A stretch of 64,000 nucleotides of DNA, from contig OZ038397.1 of NCBI GenBank assembly GCA_964036045.1, positions 20,151,742 through 20,215,741 on the forward strand, written 5' to 3'. The position numbers were made by a program, and so were the translations under genes. This stretch comes from Eutreptiella sp. 'Long Island Sound 2002'. Its lineage: Eukaryota; Euglenozoa; Euglenophyceae; Eutreptiales; Eutreptiaceae. Under the pieces are notes generated by a model. The model saw only the letters and a program-made list of their open reading frames with translations, had not been told where the DNA came from and made no database searches. The first letter of the stretch is position 1; each line of letters opens with the position of its first letter. Positions 19,946 to 30,017 of this stretch are shown here, piece after piece.

Positions 19946-20518
19946 GTTTTGGAGCAGTACAACTGCATGATATGCTGTTGTTGGCTCGCAAATAGTTCCA
20001 CCTGGATCTCATCCAGGTTTACCTGAAGGGCCGCCAGTCCATTTTCAAGAACGTGACGGGCCAATTGGTAGTTTTCAGTACGATAGATAGTCTTGGATGC
20101 GTAGCGCAGCCTAGACTCTTTTCGTCCTGACAGCTCCAAAGGTACGGAGAATAGCCCACTGCCAAAGTCGCAGTGCAAAGAATAGGGACGCTGGAGAGAC
20201 AGCATTTTTACCTGGGGGTTTCTTCGTAACAAGTCGGTACCAATGACGATGTCAAAGGCGTCGGTGTCCAGCACTCTGCAGTGTTGGGTCACAGTTTCGT
20301 CGCCTAAGCATATAGTCACATCGACTCCCCCAAAGGAATGGATGGTACGCCCATCCCCTACTCTTATGGCCACGGTCTTAGTTTTTTTTGAAAGTCTTTA
20401 GCAGGCGCCGGGCCACTATGGAAAGTGTTGCACCGGTGTCCAGCATCACTCGAAAAACTTGATCCCCGATTTTCACGAGGATCCAGAAAACCAAGTCCTC
20501 CTCTTCGGAGCCGCCCCC
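19938..20518 (-). pseudogene. pol: Element A protease and start of the Dam-like domain
   Basis: Directly after the gag TAG (20521-20519) the same frame gives a retropepsin with Leu-Asp-Thr-Gly-Ala-Thr, catalytic Asp at 20440-20438. An eight-base A run (20389-20382) shifts the frame by one; the next frame continues the protease (Val-Gly-Asp-Gly, Ile-Val-Ile-Gly-Thr-Asp-Leu-Leu) and enters the Dam-like domain (Val-Glu-Leu-Phe-Ala-Ser). That frame ends near 19945, mid-domain, so the shift there is damage rather than recoding. The DTG triad is canonical, unlike the DNG of element B. Confidence 0.85.
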
Positions 20519-22715
20519 CTATTCCTCATCAGAGAACTTGACATCCACCCCTGCAGCCATGAGGGACTTGGCCATCCAGGCCAGTCGCCTCTTCTTGGAG
20601 TTATTCCCCTCAGGGGAAGCGTTATCCCCCTGCGGGCGCTTCTTGGGGTCACCTGCGGCAGGAGGGGGAGTAGCAGCAGGCGCTGATGAGCATCTCTGGG
20701 GGTTAGGGGGTCCACCTTTGCCACCCCCCTTGGCACCTCCTTTACCACCTTTATCCCCATTCGGGGGATTTCTGGTGGGAGTATGGGTCTTCTGGCGTTC
20801 AGCCTCCTGTCGCTTGAGTTTATCACTCTCGCGTTTCTTGATGTGGCATTCGTCTTCGTAGTGACGACGTTTGCCACAATAGCCACAGGTGATTGTACAC
20901 CTGAAATGATCCTGATGGTTCACAGGTTTCCCATCCTTGGTATGCTGCTGTCGCTTCATCTGCAGCATACAGCCAGTGCGGTGATCGCAGTCAGGGGCAT
21001 GACAAGGCCCCCCCTTGTCATTGACAGGCTTACAGTAAAACAGTGGGGGTGTACCTGCATCAGGTTTAACCTCATTCATGGCACGTAGGTTACCCTTCCC
21101 CTTACTACCTCCCTGGTTGGCGTTAGTGGGATTTTTAGGCCCTTTCCCTTCGCCACGTTCGGGGGTAGCGGTACTACCTCGGCCCAAGTGCTTCTTGAGG
21201 AATTTCTCCATGTGGGAGTCATTCTCCCTCTCAAGAGCTAGCTCAATGAGCAGGTCCACCAGTGCGTCGTACGAGTGGGTCCGGCTTTTCCTCTCAGAGG
21301 TAGCGCGGCATTCATCCCACGTACGTTGGGGGATCTTACTCATGAGCCACAGGTGGGGCTCAGTGGCTCCGTAGGAGCCCACATTCATCCGCGAAAACAA
21401 ATACTCCAGGTCGCACACGTTTTCAGAGACTCGCGCAGCGGAAGGAAACTCAGGGAGCATAGGTAGCTCCTCTATCTGTGTGCGTACACTGAGGTCAGTC
21501 TCATAGACTGGGAATGTTTTCTCCAATCTTTGGAGGACCTCTACCCAGGTTGAACAGGTTTTCACAATCTGTTTCACCTGTTTTTGCAAAAATTTCTTTT
21601 TGCAGGAGCGTTTCAGCAAGGAGCATTTGGTGGCCACATCCACATGGGATTGGCCAGTGAGTAAAAGAAACTCAGCAAATTCTTCTGCCCATTCAGGCAG
21701 ATTTTTCGGGTCGAACTCCGGCAATTCTAGCTGGATGTTCGCCTGGGCAATAGGTCTGCCCATCTTCCCACCCGCCGGGGTTAGGCCAGAAGGAGAAGGA
21801 AATACGCTGGCAAGAGGTGCCAGGGCTGACAGCCCTCTTTTTCTCACTCTCCGTCACCGGAACGTCCTGAAGTTCAGCAATAGGGACTGTCCTGGCGCGT
21901 GGATGAAAAGGGCTGGGACAATTGACCTTGGGTAGTAACCTGGACACCCTTGATCTTTTGAGATCATCAGCCAACGTGCTCAGTCCGGGTGAGGGTGAGG
22001 ACAGTGCTGGCTGGGGTAAGGGTTCAGTGATACCCAATTTAGCTTTGACAGCCTCAGAAAGGGCTGTCACATCAGGGTCTTCGGACCCGGACAGTAGTTT
22101 GGCGAGTAACTCGGCCGTACGGTCCAGCGCCCCATGAGTTGGCTCTGGTAGATGGGGTGCTTTCACATATGCGGGGCTCACTTCAGGGCTCCTTCTAGTG
22201 ATTGGCAGCTCCGGACGCCATACTGGCCGTCTAGGTCGCCTGGGTAGAGACACTGTGTCGGCCAGGTCCGTAGGTGGGCCGGAGTAAGGGTAGGAACCCA
22301 TGTCCGTGTACGGTGGGGATCCCAAGGCGTCTAGCTCCGGCAGCTCTCCATCTACTCCAACTGTGGACTTGTGGTACTCGTCGTGGAGAATGTATTCGTT
22401 GATTCTCCTTCTGAGTTCGCCTTCTTCCTCAGGTCCTCCAACTAGGGTAGCCGTTGAAGAAGAGGCGGGGCATACGGATCTGGAGATCGACGCAGCCACT
22501 CTTCGGCGGAGATGTTCAAGGTTATCACCACGGGCCGCTAAGGCCTCTGTGGTTAATCTGGGCGTATCTTCTTCCGCCCTTCTGTGTACTGGATCTTCTT
22601 GAGACCCAGATGCAGCTCTGAGCTTGGGCTCACTCATTGGGGTGGGCCCAAGTTGAACTTGTACACTTTGAATTGGCCAGGTCCTGGCAGACATCTGTAC
22701 TGATGGTGTGGACAT
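20519..22715 (-). pseudogene. gag: Element A gag with zinc knuckle
   Basis: ATG at 22715 starts a proline- and acid-rich N-terminal region. The frame shifts by one at a five-base A run (21842-21838). It then continues as a capsid-like region, a Cys/His-rich cluster and a CCHC knuckle (Cys-Gly-Tyr-Cys, His and Cys with 2-4-4 spacing), then a Lys/Gly/Pro-rich tail ending in an acidic Ser-Asp-Glu-Glu before TAG at 20521-20519. The protease follows in the same frame as the stop, as in element B. The N-terminal and C-terminal parts need the frameshift repaired to form one protein, so the gene is broken as it stands. Confidence 0.85.
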
Positions 22716-22776
22716 TTTGTTTCTGGTTTTGTCTTGTGTACTTCTCAGAGTCGGTTCGAAAGGTTCTCAAGGGTTG

Positions 22777-22787
22777 CCTCTGCTACC
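22777..22787 (-). other. Element A primer-binding site (initiator Met-tRNA)
   Basis: GGTAGCAGAGG on the minus strand abuts the 5' LTR and matches the animal-type initiator Met-tRNA 3' end. The first T of the expected 12-mer would be the last LTR base: C in this copy, T in the 3' LTR. Gag starts about 60 bp downstream, unlike element B. Confidence 0.8.
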
Positions 22788-23473
22788 GGAAAGATGTCCT
22801 TGATTAGTGCCTTAATGATTTTGATGAAATACTGCAGGTTTTGATGATGGAAACCCAAACCAAAGCAGCAAGTAGAGCAAGAACAGGATATGGATCGAAT
22901 CAATGAATTGTTATGAAATCCAGTGTAACACAGAAGGGCTGCAGATAGACAAAGCAGGAATATACATAAAGATTCAATCACAAATGGATAATGCAAAAGG
23001 TTTTACATGAAAACTGGACTGACTCTAGCCTTCAAGATAGCATCAAGCACTTCATGTGCACTCTTTAGAGTGAAATGGTGCTGGTTAGGAATGTGGGGCA
23101 TAGATGTCAGCCCAGACACAGAATGACTTGGCCAAGCAACTGTATTCAGAAACAGTTGCAAAGTAGGACCACAATAAGTGGTAGAAACAATTGAGTATAG
23201 GGGTCTTGGGGTGGGAGACCACTAGGCTTAACCTCCAAGGCCTAAAGCATGAAATGCCTATTTTATTTCGGTATATCCTCCATGAAGGAAGATACCTCCG
23301 CTCAGATGGGTGGTAGGGGTGAACTTCATGGGGGGTTTTGAGAAAGTGTACTATAAGCTTCAAAAGAGTGATAAAAACACTTAAGTTGGTCAAGGCATCA
23401 ACAAAGGGGTTTAAGGGGGGCTTGGCCTGGATCAAGCCCTCCAAGAAAGACATGGCAGTGACTTTTTCTTACT
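22788..23473 (-). repeat. Element A 5' LTR (right copy)
   Basis: 686-bp partner of 1448-2133 with about nine substitutions. It ends at the ATTTG duplication on the outside and abuts the PBS on the inside. Confidence 0.92.
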
Positions 23474-24190
23474 ATTTGTGCCCAAAAATCACCATTCCTC
23501 GGACAAAATCAGGTGCTCTGCATTTATATATTTGTCTTCCTATCTGCAGCTAAAGGGTGTCCCATCTCCCAGAAAAGGCATAATAGCACAATAAGATAGG
23601 GCACGTGTGGGTGATGCACAGATTTGGCGTCTAGTGAACTGCCTTTCTTTGGCAGCCTGTGTGCTGCACGAGACCGGCAGCCTGCCAAAGCAGAGGGTTC
23701 TTGCGTGTGGCATCCAGCCACACCAATTGTGTAAGGAGCACCTTGGACCGAGAACTGGCATTTATGCCCCAAGATCACCAGTACTCGGGCACATGCAGGT
23801 GCCTTGCATTTATATATCTGGATCACGAGCCGCTTTATTGTCCTGTATGCTCCACAAATTTGGCGTCTAGTGAACTGCTTTCATTTGGCAGCCTGTGTGC
23901 TGGACAAATTTGGCGTCTGGTTAACTGCATGTATTTGGCTGCCCGTGTGGTGCACAAATTGGGCCTCTAGTGAACTGCATTTATTCGGTGCTGAAATCCA
24001 AAACGTGCAAGCGTTGTGCCATGGTGTTAACGATTGAGACCCATTGTTTGCGCCAAGCGGTGTTTTGCTTACGGGATCAATTTCCGAAATGCTATTCATG
24101 AAGATTGTTGGTGCGATCCTCCAACATCCAACGCCATTTACGAAATCATCCCAGATTATCTATCGCCCCAACCATTGGTGAAATTGTAGT
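23474..24190. repeat. Dispersed repeat, copy 1 (left end cut by element A)
   Basis: It matches 28902-29595 in the same orientation at high identity, ending at the shared GAAATTGTAGT. Inside are several degenerate tandem copies of a ~50-60-bp motif with the core TTTGGCGTCTAGTGAACTGC. Element A inserted near its left end; the few bases left of A (about 1437-1447) still resemble the corresponding bases before copy 2. It has no PBS or polypurine tract and is not treated as an LTR. Confidence 0.75.
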
Positions 24191-24615
24191 ACAGCTGAGT
24201 TTTTTGAGGCATGGCGGTCTTCCGCCCAAATCACACAAACAATGCTCCACTGCGAGGTTCCTCGAAGGACAGCCGCAAAATTTACAAAATTCAATAACAC
24301 AAAAGTTCCAGGGTACAATGCACTGCCCATGTGGCACCAGAGGCCTCCGAAAAAAAAACTGGTTGATTTCGTAAAGAAGCAGAAACACCCTTGCAGGTTG
24401 TTTGTGTCGGGTAACAGCTTTTCTTTTGCTGTTGTTGTTGTTCTGGCAATTTGTAGCGTGTGAATGGAAAGGAAAGGAAAAAAAAGAGAGAAAAAAAAGG
24501 AGAGAAAATGACAGTGGCAAGGCACACTCTTAACCACAGCACTGCATCAGAGTACCCCGTCCATTGCAGGCAAGCACGGGATCATTGGATGTGTGTTCAC
24601 TTAGTGAAGACAGGT
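24191..24615. other. Noncoding DNA with an A/G tract
   Basis: No gene seen. It holds a purine-only-like A/G-rich stretch at about 24463-24509 and a short TTG microsatellite near 24430. It lies downstream of the minus-strand zinc-finger ORF. Confidence 0.45.
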
Positions 24616-26127
24616 TCACTTGGTGCAGCCGGATTTCCTCAGGGCATAGAATTCCTCTATGAAGTGCTTTGCCATATCGGCGGGGTATTTGCCTGGAGTG
24701 GATTCGTCAAATTTCGGCCGAGCAATTGTATTTACCCATGCAGCTTGAAAAAGGACTTGGTCTTGGTAATTGAGCACGTATTGTAGATCATTGACATGCA
24801 TTATCAGAGTGTTCGTGATTTGGAACATGGTTGAGTGCGGAGGATCAATTGAAGTAGTTGAGGAGCCTTCCAAATCCGGTGGGGCTTCGTCAGAATTTTC
24901 AGATGTATTGAACTCCTTATCGTCGTCATGATCCTGAAGTTCTGCACATTCTGATCCTTTTGATCCGTTTGATCCGTTTGATCCTTCAGATTCGTCTGAT
25001 TCGATTGGACGTTCTATAGAACTTGACCCATCCGATTCTTCAGATTCCTCTGATTCGATTAAAGGTTCTGTAGACCTTGACCCATCCGATTCTTCAGATT
25101 CGTCTGCCTGAGATGGTGCTTGATTTGATCTGCTGTTGAAGGATGTCGTGTGATCGATAGAGTGAGAGTCGACTGGATTTTCTTGGTCATCTGGAGGTTC
25201 GGTGGATGCTTCTGGTGGCATTGGCTTTTCATCGAGTGGTATTGCTTGATTTGGTGGCTTTGGGGCGTTTCTGTTTTTAATTGCAGGTCTTTCGGGCTTG
25301 AGGATATTTTTGTAGCGCACTTCCGGTGAGACCTTCTGATGTGTGATGTTCTTGGAGCCGAAGGTGGTATGGATAGTTGGGCTGCTTGGGAGCTTTTGTC
25401 GGCGTGAGTGACGGCATTGTTTACAGCGGAGGGGGATATTCCAGCCTCGACTCGTGAACCAGGCAATATTGTCGGCGGTCATTTCGAAGATTATTTGGCA
25501 CTCCTTGCATCGATTCTTCCTTGGTGATGACGAATTGGTGGTGGATCTGTCGGAGCTTGGTTTGCATTGCTGTTGTCTCCGGTAGGACCCATGTTTTCCA
25601 ACGGTGATCCATTTGTCGGCTGAATCATCAGTGTCCGAGTCCGCACTCGTTATGCGTTGCGCGGCTTGTTGAGGATGTTGCCGATCCGGTTTCTCTTCAT
25701 TGTCGTCTCGGACTGTGTGTAAAAGGTTAAATTGGTTGTGGCTGGCGAATATGTGGTTGACTGATCCCGTGGCTTGCGAGCAAGGAGTGGGGATACCTGT
25801 GCGTGTTAAAGCTGTGGTTGGGGTTGGATGCTCGATAGATATATCATTGGTAGTCTGTTGCGACCCTGTGGAATAGGCAGTATAGCAGTGAGGGCTACGG
25901 CAATTGTAAGAGAGCTCGGTTGGTGTCTGACTGTTGACAGAACCGACAGATGCGGTGTTTGGCTGCGAGATGGTGTATGGCGAATGCGTAGTCGTTTGAT
26001 TAGAAGCGACAGACGCGGATGAGTCTTTAGTTGTATGGTGTTGGTAGAGGCAACTTTCACCAAACCTGCAGTTGTTTTGTTCGTGGTGGCGACAAAAGGG
26101 GCGACAATTTCGAGGAATAGATGACAA
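24616..26127 (-). CDS. Protein with CCCH finger, zinc ribbon and acidic Ser-rich region
   Basis: About 503 codons ending TGA or equivalent at 24616. An N-terminal CCCH finger (Cys-x7-Cys-x5-Cys-x3-His, ~26095-26035) is typical of RNA binding. A zinc ribbon (Cys-Lys-Glu-Cys ... Cys-Lys-Gln-Cys with Trp-Phe and Gly-Trp between, ~25510-25400) resembles the small probable zinc-ribbon family. A Ser/Glu/Asp/Gly-rich block with near-tandem repeats (~25120-24940) follows, then a short folded-looking C-terminal region. The frame stays open upstream to a stop at 26289-26287 but contains no ATG before the finger. The 5' end is therefore probably in another exon, or the ORF is a fragment. It could be a host RNA-binding protein or a Gag-like protein of an unrecognised element. 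Confidence 0.5.
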   Translation of the reverse strand: MSSIPRNCRPFCRHHEQNNCRFGESCLYQHHTTKDSSASVASNQTTTHSPYTISQPNTASVGSVNSQTPTELSYNCRSPHCYTAYSTGSQQTTNDISIEHPTPTTALTRTGIPTPCSQATGSVNHIFASHNQFNLLHTVRDDNEEKPDRQHPQQAAQRITSADSDTDDSADKWITVGKHGSYRRQQQCKPSSDRSTTNSSSPRKNRCKECQIIFEMTADNIAWFTSRGWNIPLRCKQCRHSRRQKLPSSPTIHTTFGSKNITHQKVSPEVRYKNILKPERPAIKNRNAPKPPNQAIPLDEKPMPPEASTEPPDDQENPVDSHSIDHTTSFNSRSNQAPSQADESEESDGSRSTEPLIESEESEESDGSSSIERPIESDESEGSNGSNGSKGSECAELQDHDDDKEFNTSENSDEAPPDLEGSSTTSIDPPHSTMFQITNTLIMHVNDLQYVLNYQDQVLFQAAWVNTIARPKFDESTPGKYPADMAKHFIEEFYALRKSGCTK

Positions 26128-26289
26128 TAATAAAAGGTTGACGCTGGATTTAATTAGCGGAAGTACGGAGCTTAGAGAGATTGCGGCTTCGGCTGCTGAT
26201 GTACTATCAGGCAGAATTTTGACTTGCGCTTTTCTGGAGGTCTGCGATAAAATTGTTTTCGATGTAGTTTGCAGCGGTTTTTGCCACTA

Positions 26290-27092
26290 GCGCTGCGCCT
26301 TGTTGAAATTGCAGTCATTGGTGAGGATTTTGGTGAAGTGCGATACAATAGACGCGCGCGCGGTCATCTGCTACGTTGGTAGTGCAGCTGAGGTTGTCTT
26401 CCCCTGTAGTGCTATGTTGTGAATCACTGTCGCTGCTTACAGCTATCGCAGGATGCAAATGAGCGGGCAGGGCTCTGTTTTCAAAACCTGCTAACAAGAC
26501 GGCACCATAGACATTGATGGGGGAGGATCATAGTGCTTGAAAGACGTGATTGACGTCGCTTTTAGTCGTGGCGAGGCCGTCTTTTTGGGAAGCTTCATAT
26601 TAGTTGTTTAAGGTAGAAAGAAAGAGAAAGCGCGGCGATTGTTGTTTGAGAAATTGTTCGCTAGTGTTGGAAAATAAGTTTCCTTGCTGCATTGCTTTGT
26701 GTTTTGCTTGCTTGTTTTAGAAAACAAGTCCAGTAGCAGCCAAGGATCACACCCCAGTGGTGCAGCAATAAAAACCAAGGATCAAGATCATCAACATGAG
26801 GGGTCTGTGGTTGAGAAACAAAGAATTCGGTACAAAAGCATGCACAAAGAGTGTCCTGATTGGTTTCTGATTGCAGAAAAGATGGCCAATTTTTTAATGC
26901 TCAAGAGATGAACACCGCCACAGGGTCACACGCTGTCCCCCAACATGGGTTTAAGGCCACATTGAGATTTGAACCCTTTGAATTAGTTCCATTTTTTGCA
27001 TATGCGCCAGAAATGGTGGGATGCATAATGCCATGTCACTAGCATCATATCTGGTGGTTCCTATTTAGTTAGACGACCAGAACTTCAACCAG
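26290..27092. promoter_or_regulatory. Spacer between divergent genes, likely promoter region and 5' exon
   Basis: About 0.8 kb separates the minus-strand zinc-finger ORF from the plus-strand eEF1A-like gene. The right end probably includes a 5' UTR exon ending at the splice donor at 27093. No clear TATA box is assigned. Confidence 0.35.
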
Positions 27093-27263
27093 GTAAGCCA
27101 TGGCCCTCTCTCCGACGCCCCCCCCCCCCCTTCCAGACCCCCAAAGTGTTTCGTCATGGCTGGGTGTCCGCATTTAAGTGGGTTGCCCTCTGTCTTGAGT
27201 CTACATGCCCATCCCTCCCTCCCTGCAACACCACATCTCCCCCATGTATTGCCTGCCCAACAG
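27093..27263 (+). other. Candidate 5' UTR intron of the eEF1A-like gene
   Basis: A strong donor (CAG|GTAAGC at 27093) is followed by a pyrimidine-rich body that includes a C13 run (27118-27130) and by a CAG acceptor ending at 27263, 24 bp before the chosen ATG. Introns in the 5' UTR are common in eEF1A genes. Not verified by transcript data. Confidence 0.45.
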
Positions 27264-27287
27264 ATCTGCACCTCTCACCATCTTACA

Positions 27288-28772
27288 ATGTGGTGCATCG
27301 GAAGGCAGACCCCTGAGGAGCGGCGGAGGGCCATTGTGGAGAAAGCACTGGGCAAGATTGGTGGCCCTTCTCAAGTGACTTTGTTGCTTAATGAATATCA
27401 CCAGTTGACCGGAACAAACGCGGAGGAAGAAGGGAAAGCGAAAGGAAAGATCCACTTGAACGTAGCCATTATCGGGCACGTGGATTCTGGGAAATCAACA
27501 TTGGCAGGCCATCTGATTTACAAATGTGGAGGAATCGACAAAAGGGCAATTGAGAAATTTGAAAAGGAAGCCCTAGCAATGGGGAAAGGATCTTTCAAGT
27601 ATGCTTGGGTATTGGACAAGCTGAAGGCGGAACGTGAGAGGGGTATCTCAATTGACTTTCACATGTGGAAATTTGTAACGAACAAGTATTCTATCTCTTT
27701 GGTTGATTGTCCAGGCCACCGAGATTACATTAAGAACTGCATCACTGGACTGACCTGCTGTGACGCTGCCATCCTAACGGTTGCATCAAGTACTGGGGAG
27801 TTTGAGGCAGGCATTTCCAAAAATGGGCAGACCCGTGAACATGCCCTACTGGCATTTACTCTTGGGGTCAAACAGTTAGTGGTGGCTGTCAACAAGGTCG
27901 ACAACACTGAACCGCCGTACAGTAAAGACCGCTTCAATGAAATCTCAAAAGAGGTGTCACAGTACGTGAAGAAGGTTGGATACAACCCACGCGCGGTGGC
28001 CATTGTTCCCGTGTCTGGTTGGCATGGGGACAACTTGATACAACCTTCTAGAAATTTGGATTGGTACACAGGCTGGAGAGTTGAACGTAAAGAAGGCAAT
28101 GCAGCCGGCAAGACCCTTTTGGAAGCCTTGGACAGCCTCCTTCCGCCTCAGCGGCCAACTGATAAGCCATTGAGGATGAACATTAGCAATGTTTATTCAG
28201 TCAGTGGGATCGGAACTGTCGCATGTGGGCGTATTGAGACAGGGATATTGACGCCAGGGACCATCCTCACGATCGGACCACAGAACATTACGACGGAGGC
28301 CATAACCATAGAAATGCACCATGAAGCTATGGCAGCTGCGCTTCCTGGGGACTTAGTTGGGGTGCATTTGAAGAACGTCTCACCCCTAGAAATCAGACGA
28401 GGAGATACGATCGGTGATTCTGAGAATGACCCACCCAGAGCCGCAAAGCAGTTCACGGCGCAGATGATCATTTTGAACCATCCTGGGGAGCTTCACGCAG
28501 GATATACCCCAGTCTTTGATTTCGGAAACGGTGCCCATATTGCCTGCACATTCGCTGTACTAAAGCAGAAGCTTGACAGGAGAAGCGGCAGAGTGTTGGA
28601 AGAGAATCCGAAAATGGTCAAAAGTGGGGATGCTGCAATGGTGGTGGTGGTACCTACGAAGCCTGTGGTTGTGGAGACATTTAAAAAATATATGCCTCTG
28701 GCCAGGTTCGCCGTCAGAGATATGAGGCAAACAGTTGCAGTAGGAGTCATCAAAGAGGTCGTCAAGGAGTAG
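27288..28772 (+). CDS. eEF1A-like: Divergent eEF1A-like translation elongation factor GTPase
   Basis: 494 codons. eEF1A delivers aminoacyl-tRNA to the ribosome with GTP in the cytoplasm. The P-loop Gly-His-Val-Asp-Ser-Gly-Lys-Ser is at residues 63-70, Asp-Cys-Pro-Gly-His at 140-144 and Asn-Lys-Val-Asp at 202-205; domains II and III follow, ending [13 protein letters not shown]. The ~12-residue insertion typical of animals and fungi is at ~262-273. The start at 27288 follows a candidate splice acceptor. An open frame extends upstream but reads intron-like pyrimidine-rich sequence. Oddities: about 49 extra N-terminal residues compared with eEF1A, an altered stretch after the G3 box where family members are nearly invariant, and a TAG followed in frame by 13 codons rich in Lys/Arg before TGA. 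It looks like a diverged paralogue rather than the main gene. The coding exon has no intron, so a retrocopy is possible. Confidence 0.85.
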   Translation: MWCIGRQTPEERRRAIVEKALGKIGGPSQVTLLLNEYHQLTGTNAEEEGKAKGKIHLNVAIIGHVDSGKSTLAGHLIYKCGGIDKRAIEKFEKEALAMGKGSFKYAWVLDKLKAERERGISIDFHMWKFVTNKYSISLVDCPGHRDYIKNCITGLTCCDAAILTVASSTGEFEAGISKNGQTREHALLAFTLGVKQLVVAVNKVDNTEPPYSKDRFNEISKEVSQYVKKVGYNPRAVAIVPVSGWHGDNLIQPSRNLDWYTGWRVERKEGNAAGKTLLEALDSLLPPQRPTDKPLRMNISNVYSVSGIGTVACGRIETGILTPGTILTIGPQNITTEAITIEMHHEAMAAALPGDLVGVHLKNVSPLEIRRGDTIGDSENDPPRAAKQFTAQMIILNHPGELHAGYTPVFDFGNGAHIACTFAVLKQKLDRRSGRVLEENPKMVKSGDAAMVVVVPTKPVVVETFKKYMPLARFAVRDMRQTVAVGVIKEVVKE

Positions 28773-28901
28773 GACACGAAGATACTGAAATCGGCGCTGA
28801 AAAATCGAAAATGAACCAAGGCTGAGGGTTCTTCTGGTTCTTCCTTGTGGCAACCAGCCCCGCCAATGGTGCAAGGGGGACCTGGGACTGAGACGTGCCA
28901 T

Positions 28902-29595
28902 TTGTGCCCCAAGATCACCAGTCCTCGGACAAAATCAGGTGCTCTGCATTTATATATCTGTGTTCCTATCTGCAGCTAAAGGGTGTCCCATCTCCCAGAA
29001 AAGGCATAATAGCACAATAAGATAGGGCACCTGTGGGTGATGCACAAATTTGGCGTCTAGTGAAGTGCATTTCTTTGGCAGGCAGCCTGCCAAAGCAGAG
29101 GGTTCTTGCGTGTGGCATCCAGCCACACCAATTGTGTAAGGAGCACCTTGGACCGAGAACTGGCATTTATGCCCCAAGATCACCAGTACTCGGGCACATG
29201 CAGGTGCCCTGCATTCATATATCTGGATCACAAGCCGCTTTGTTGTCCTGTATGCTCCACAAATTTGGCGTCTAGTGAACTGCTCTCATTTGGCAGCCTG
29301 TGTGCTGGACAAATTTGGCGTCTGGTTAACTGCATGTATTTGGCTGCCCGTGTGGTGCACAAATTGGGCCTCTAGTGAACTGCATTTATTCGGTGCTGAA
29401 ATCCAAAACGTGCAAGCGTTGTGCCATGGTGTTAACGATTGAGACCCATTGTTTGCGCCAAGCGGTGTTTTGCTTATGAGATCAATTTCCAAAATGCTAT
29501 TCATGGGGATTGTTGGTGCGATCCTCCAACATCCCACGCCATTTACGAAATCATCCCAGATTATCTATCGCCCCAACCATGGGTGAAATTGTAGT
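28902..29595. repeat. Dispersed repeat, copy 2
   Basis: Direct repeat of 23474-24190, lacking about 25 bp that are present in copy 1. Sequence related to its first ~80 bp recurs internally (~29110-29200), so the family is itself built of repeats. It starts about 130 bp after the eEF1A-like stop. Confidence 0.75.
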
Positions 29596-29990
29596 CTCAG
29601 GTATTTGATGACCTAGCCAACAACGTCAAACGTTCCGGTCTGCAGTTCGAAATCGTAAGTTGACAGATTTATTGCCTCTAGCGCTTTGGTGTGCTAACGA
29701 CATGCCTGGGGCTGTATCTGGTTTCAGTCCGCATAGGTTTGTCTTCGGGAGGGATCCCATTGGGTTTGGAGACCACCCCCCAATGGCACCTGATTACGGA
29801 TCAGAGGATGCGTACCAATTTTTTCAAACGTGTGCGTAGGAAAAGAGAATAAGCGAGTGCCAAACTCACAAAAATACATGATGAATTCAGTGCCAAATAC
29901 CTGACGGAACACCCGCCTCTCAATTTTGCACCTGGTAATCGTGTTTGGTTGAAAACCATTCGTAAACCGGGGGAGAGTAAATTGGGACAA
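29596..29990 (+). pseudogene. Retroelement integrase C-terminal fragment
   Basis: From about 29670 one frame reads an integrase segment with Gly-Phe-Ser-Pro-His-Arg and Val-Phe-Gly-Arg, the usual region after the DDE core. A T6 run at about 29818 shifts the frame. The next frame carries a TAA and then an Asn-Phe-Ala-Pro-Gly-Asn-Arg-Val-Trp-Leu segment typical of the integrase C-terminal domain. Both ends are truncated and no RT or LTR is nearby, so this is a relic unrelated in position to elements A and B. Confidence 0.65.
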
Positions 29991-30017
29991 AGCGCAGACC
30001 CTACAAATGAGACAGTG

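Larger units (their letters stand above)
1448..23473 (-). mobile_element. Element A: decayed Ty3/gypsy chromodomain retrotransposon, interrupted by element B
   Basis: Direct LTRs of 686 bp (1448-2133 and 22788-23473) bracket, on the minus strand, PBS, gag with zinc knuckle, protease, a Dam-like domain, RT, RNase H, integrase and chromodomain, then ~2.7 kb of noncoding DNA and a polypurine tract. The order RT-RNase H-integrase defines Ty3/gypsy. Without the nested element it is about 11.2 kb. I counted about nine LTR differences (~1.3%, mostly transitions). The coding region has at least five frameshifts (near 21840, 20385, 19945, 18212 and 5450), several at homopolymers, plus the nested insertion. 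It is therefore not autonomous now. LTR termini are AG...CT rather than TG...CA. Confidence 0.92.

Noticed and set aside
19938-19950. UUUAAAC-type -1 slippery site in element A
   Set aside because: The heptamer is present but the change needed is in the opposite direction and falls within the Dam-like domain.
20382-20389. Programmed frameshift at the A8 run in element A protease
   Set aside because: The shift splits the protease domain itself and is one of several single-base shifts in A, so it looks like decay. B has no such shift.
23474-29595. The two direct repeats as LTRs of a gene-carrying retrotransposon
   Set aside because: No PBS or polypurine tract at either inner edge, no TG...CA ends, no RT between them.
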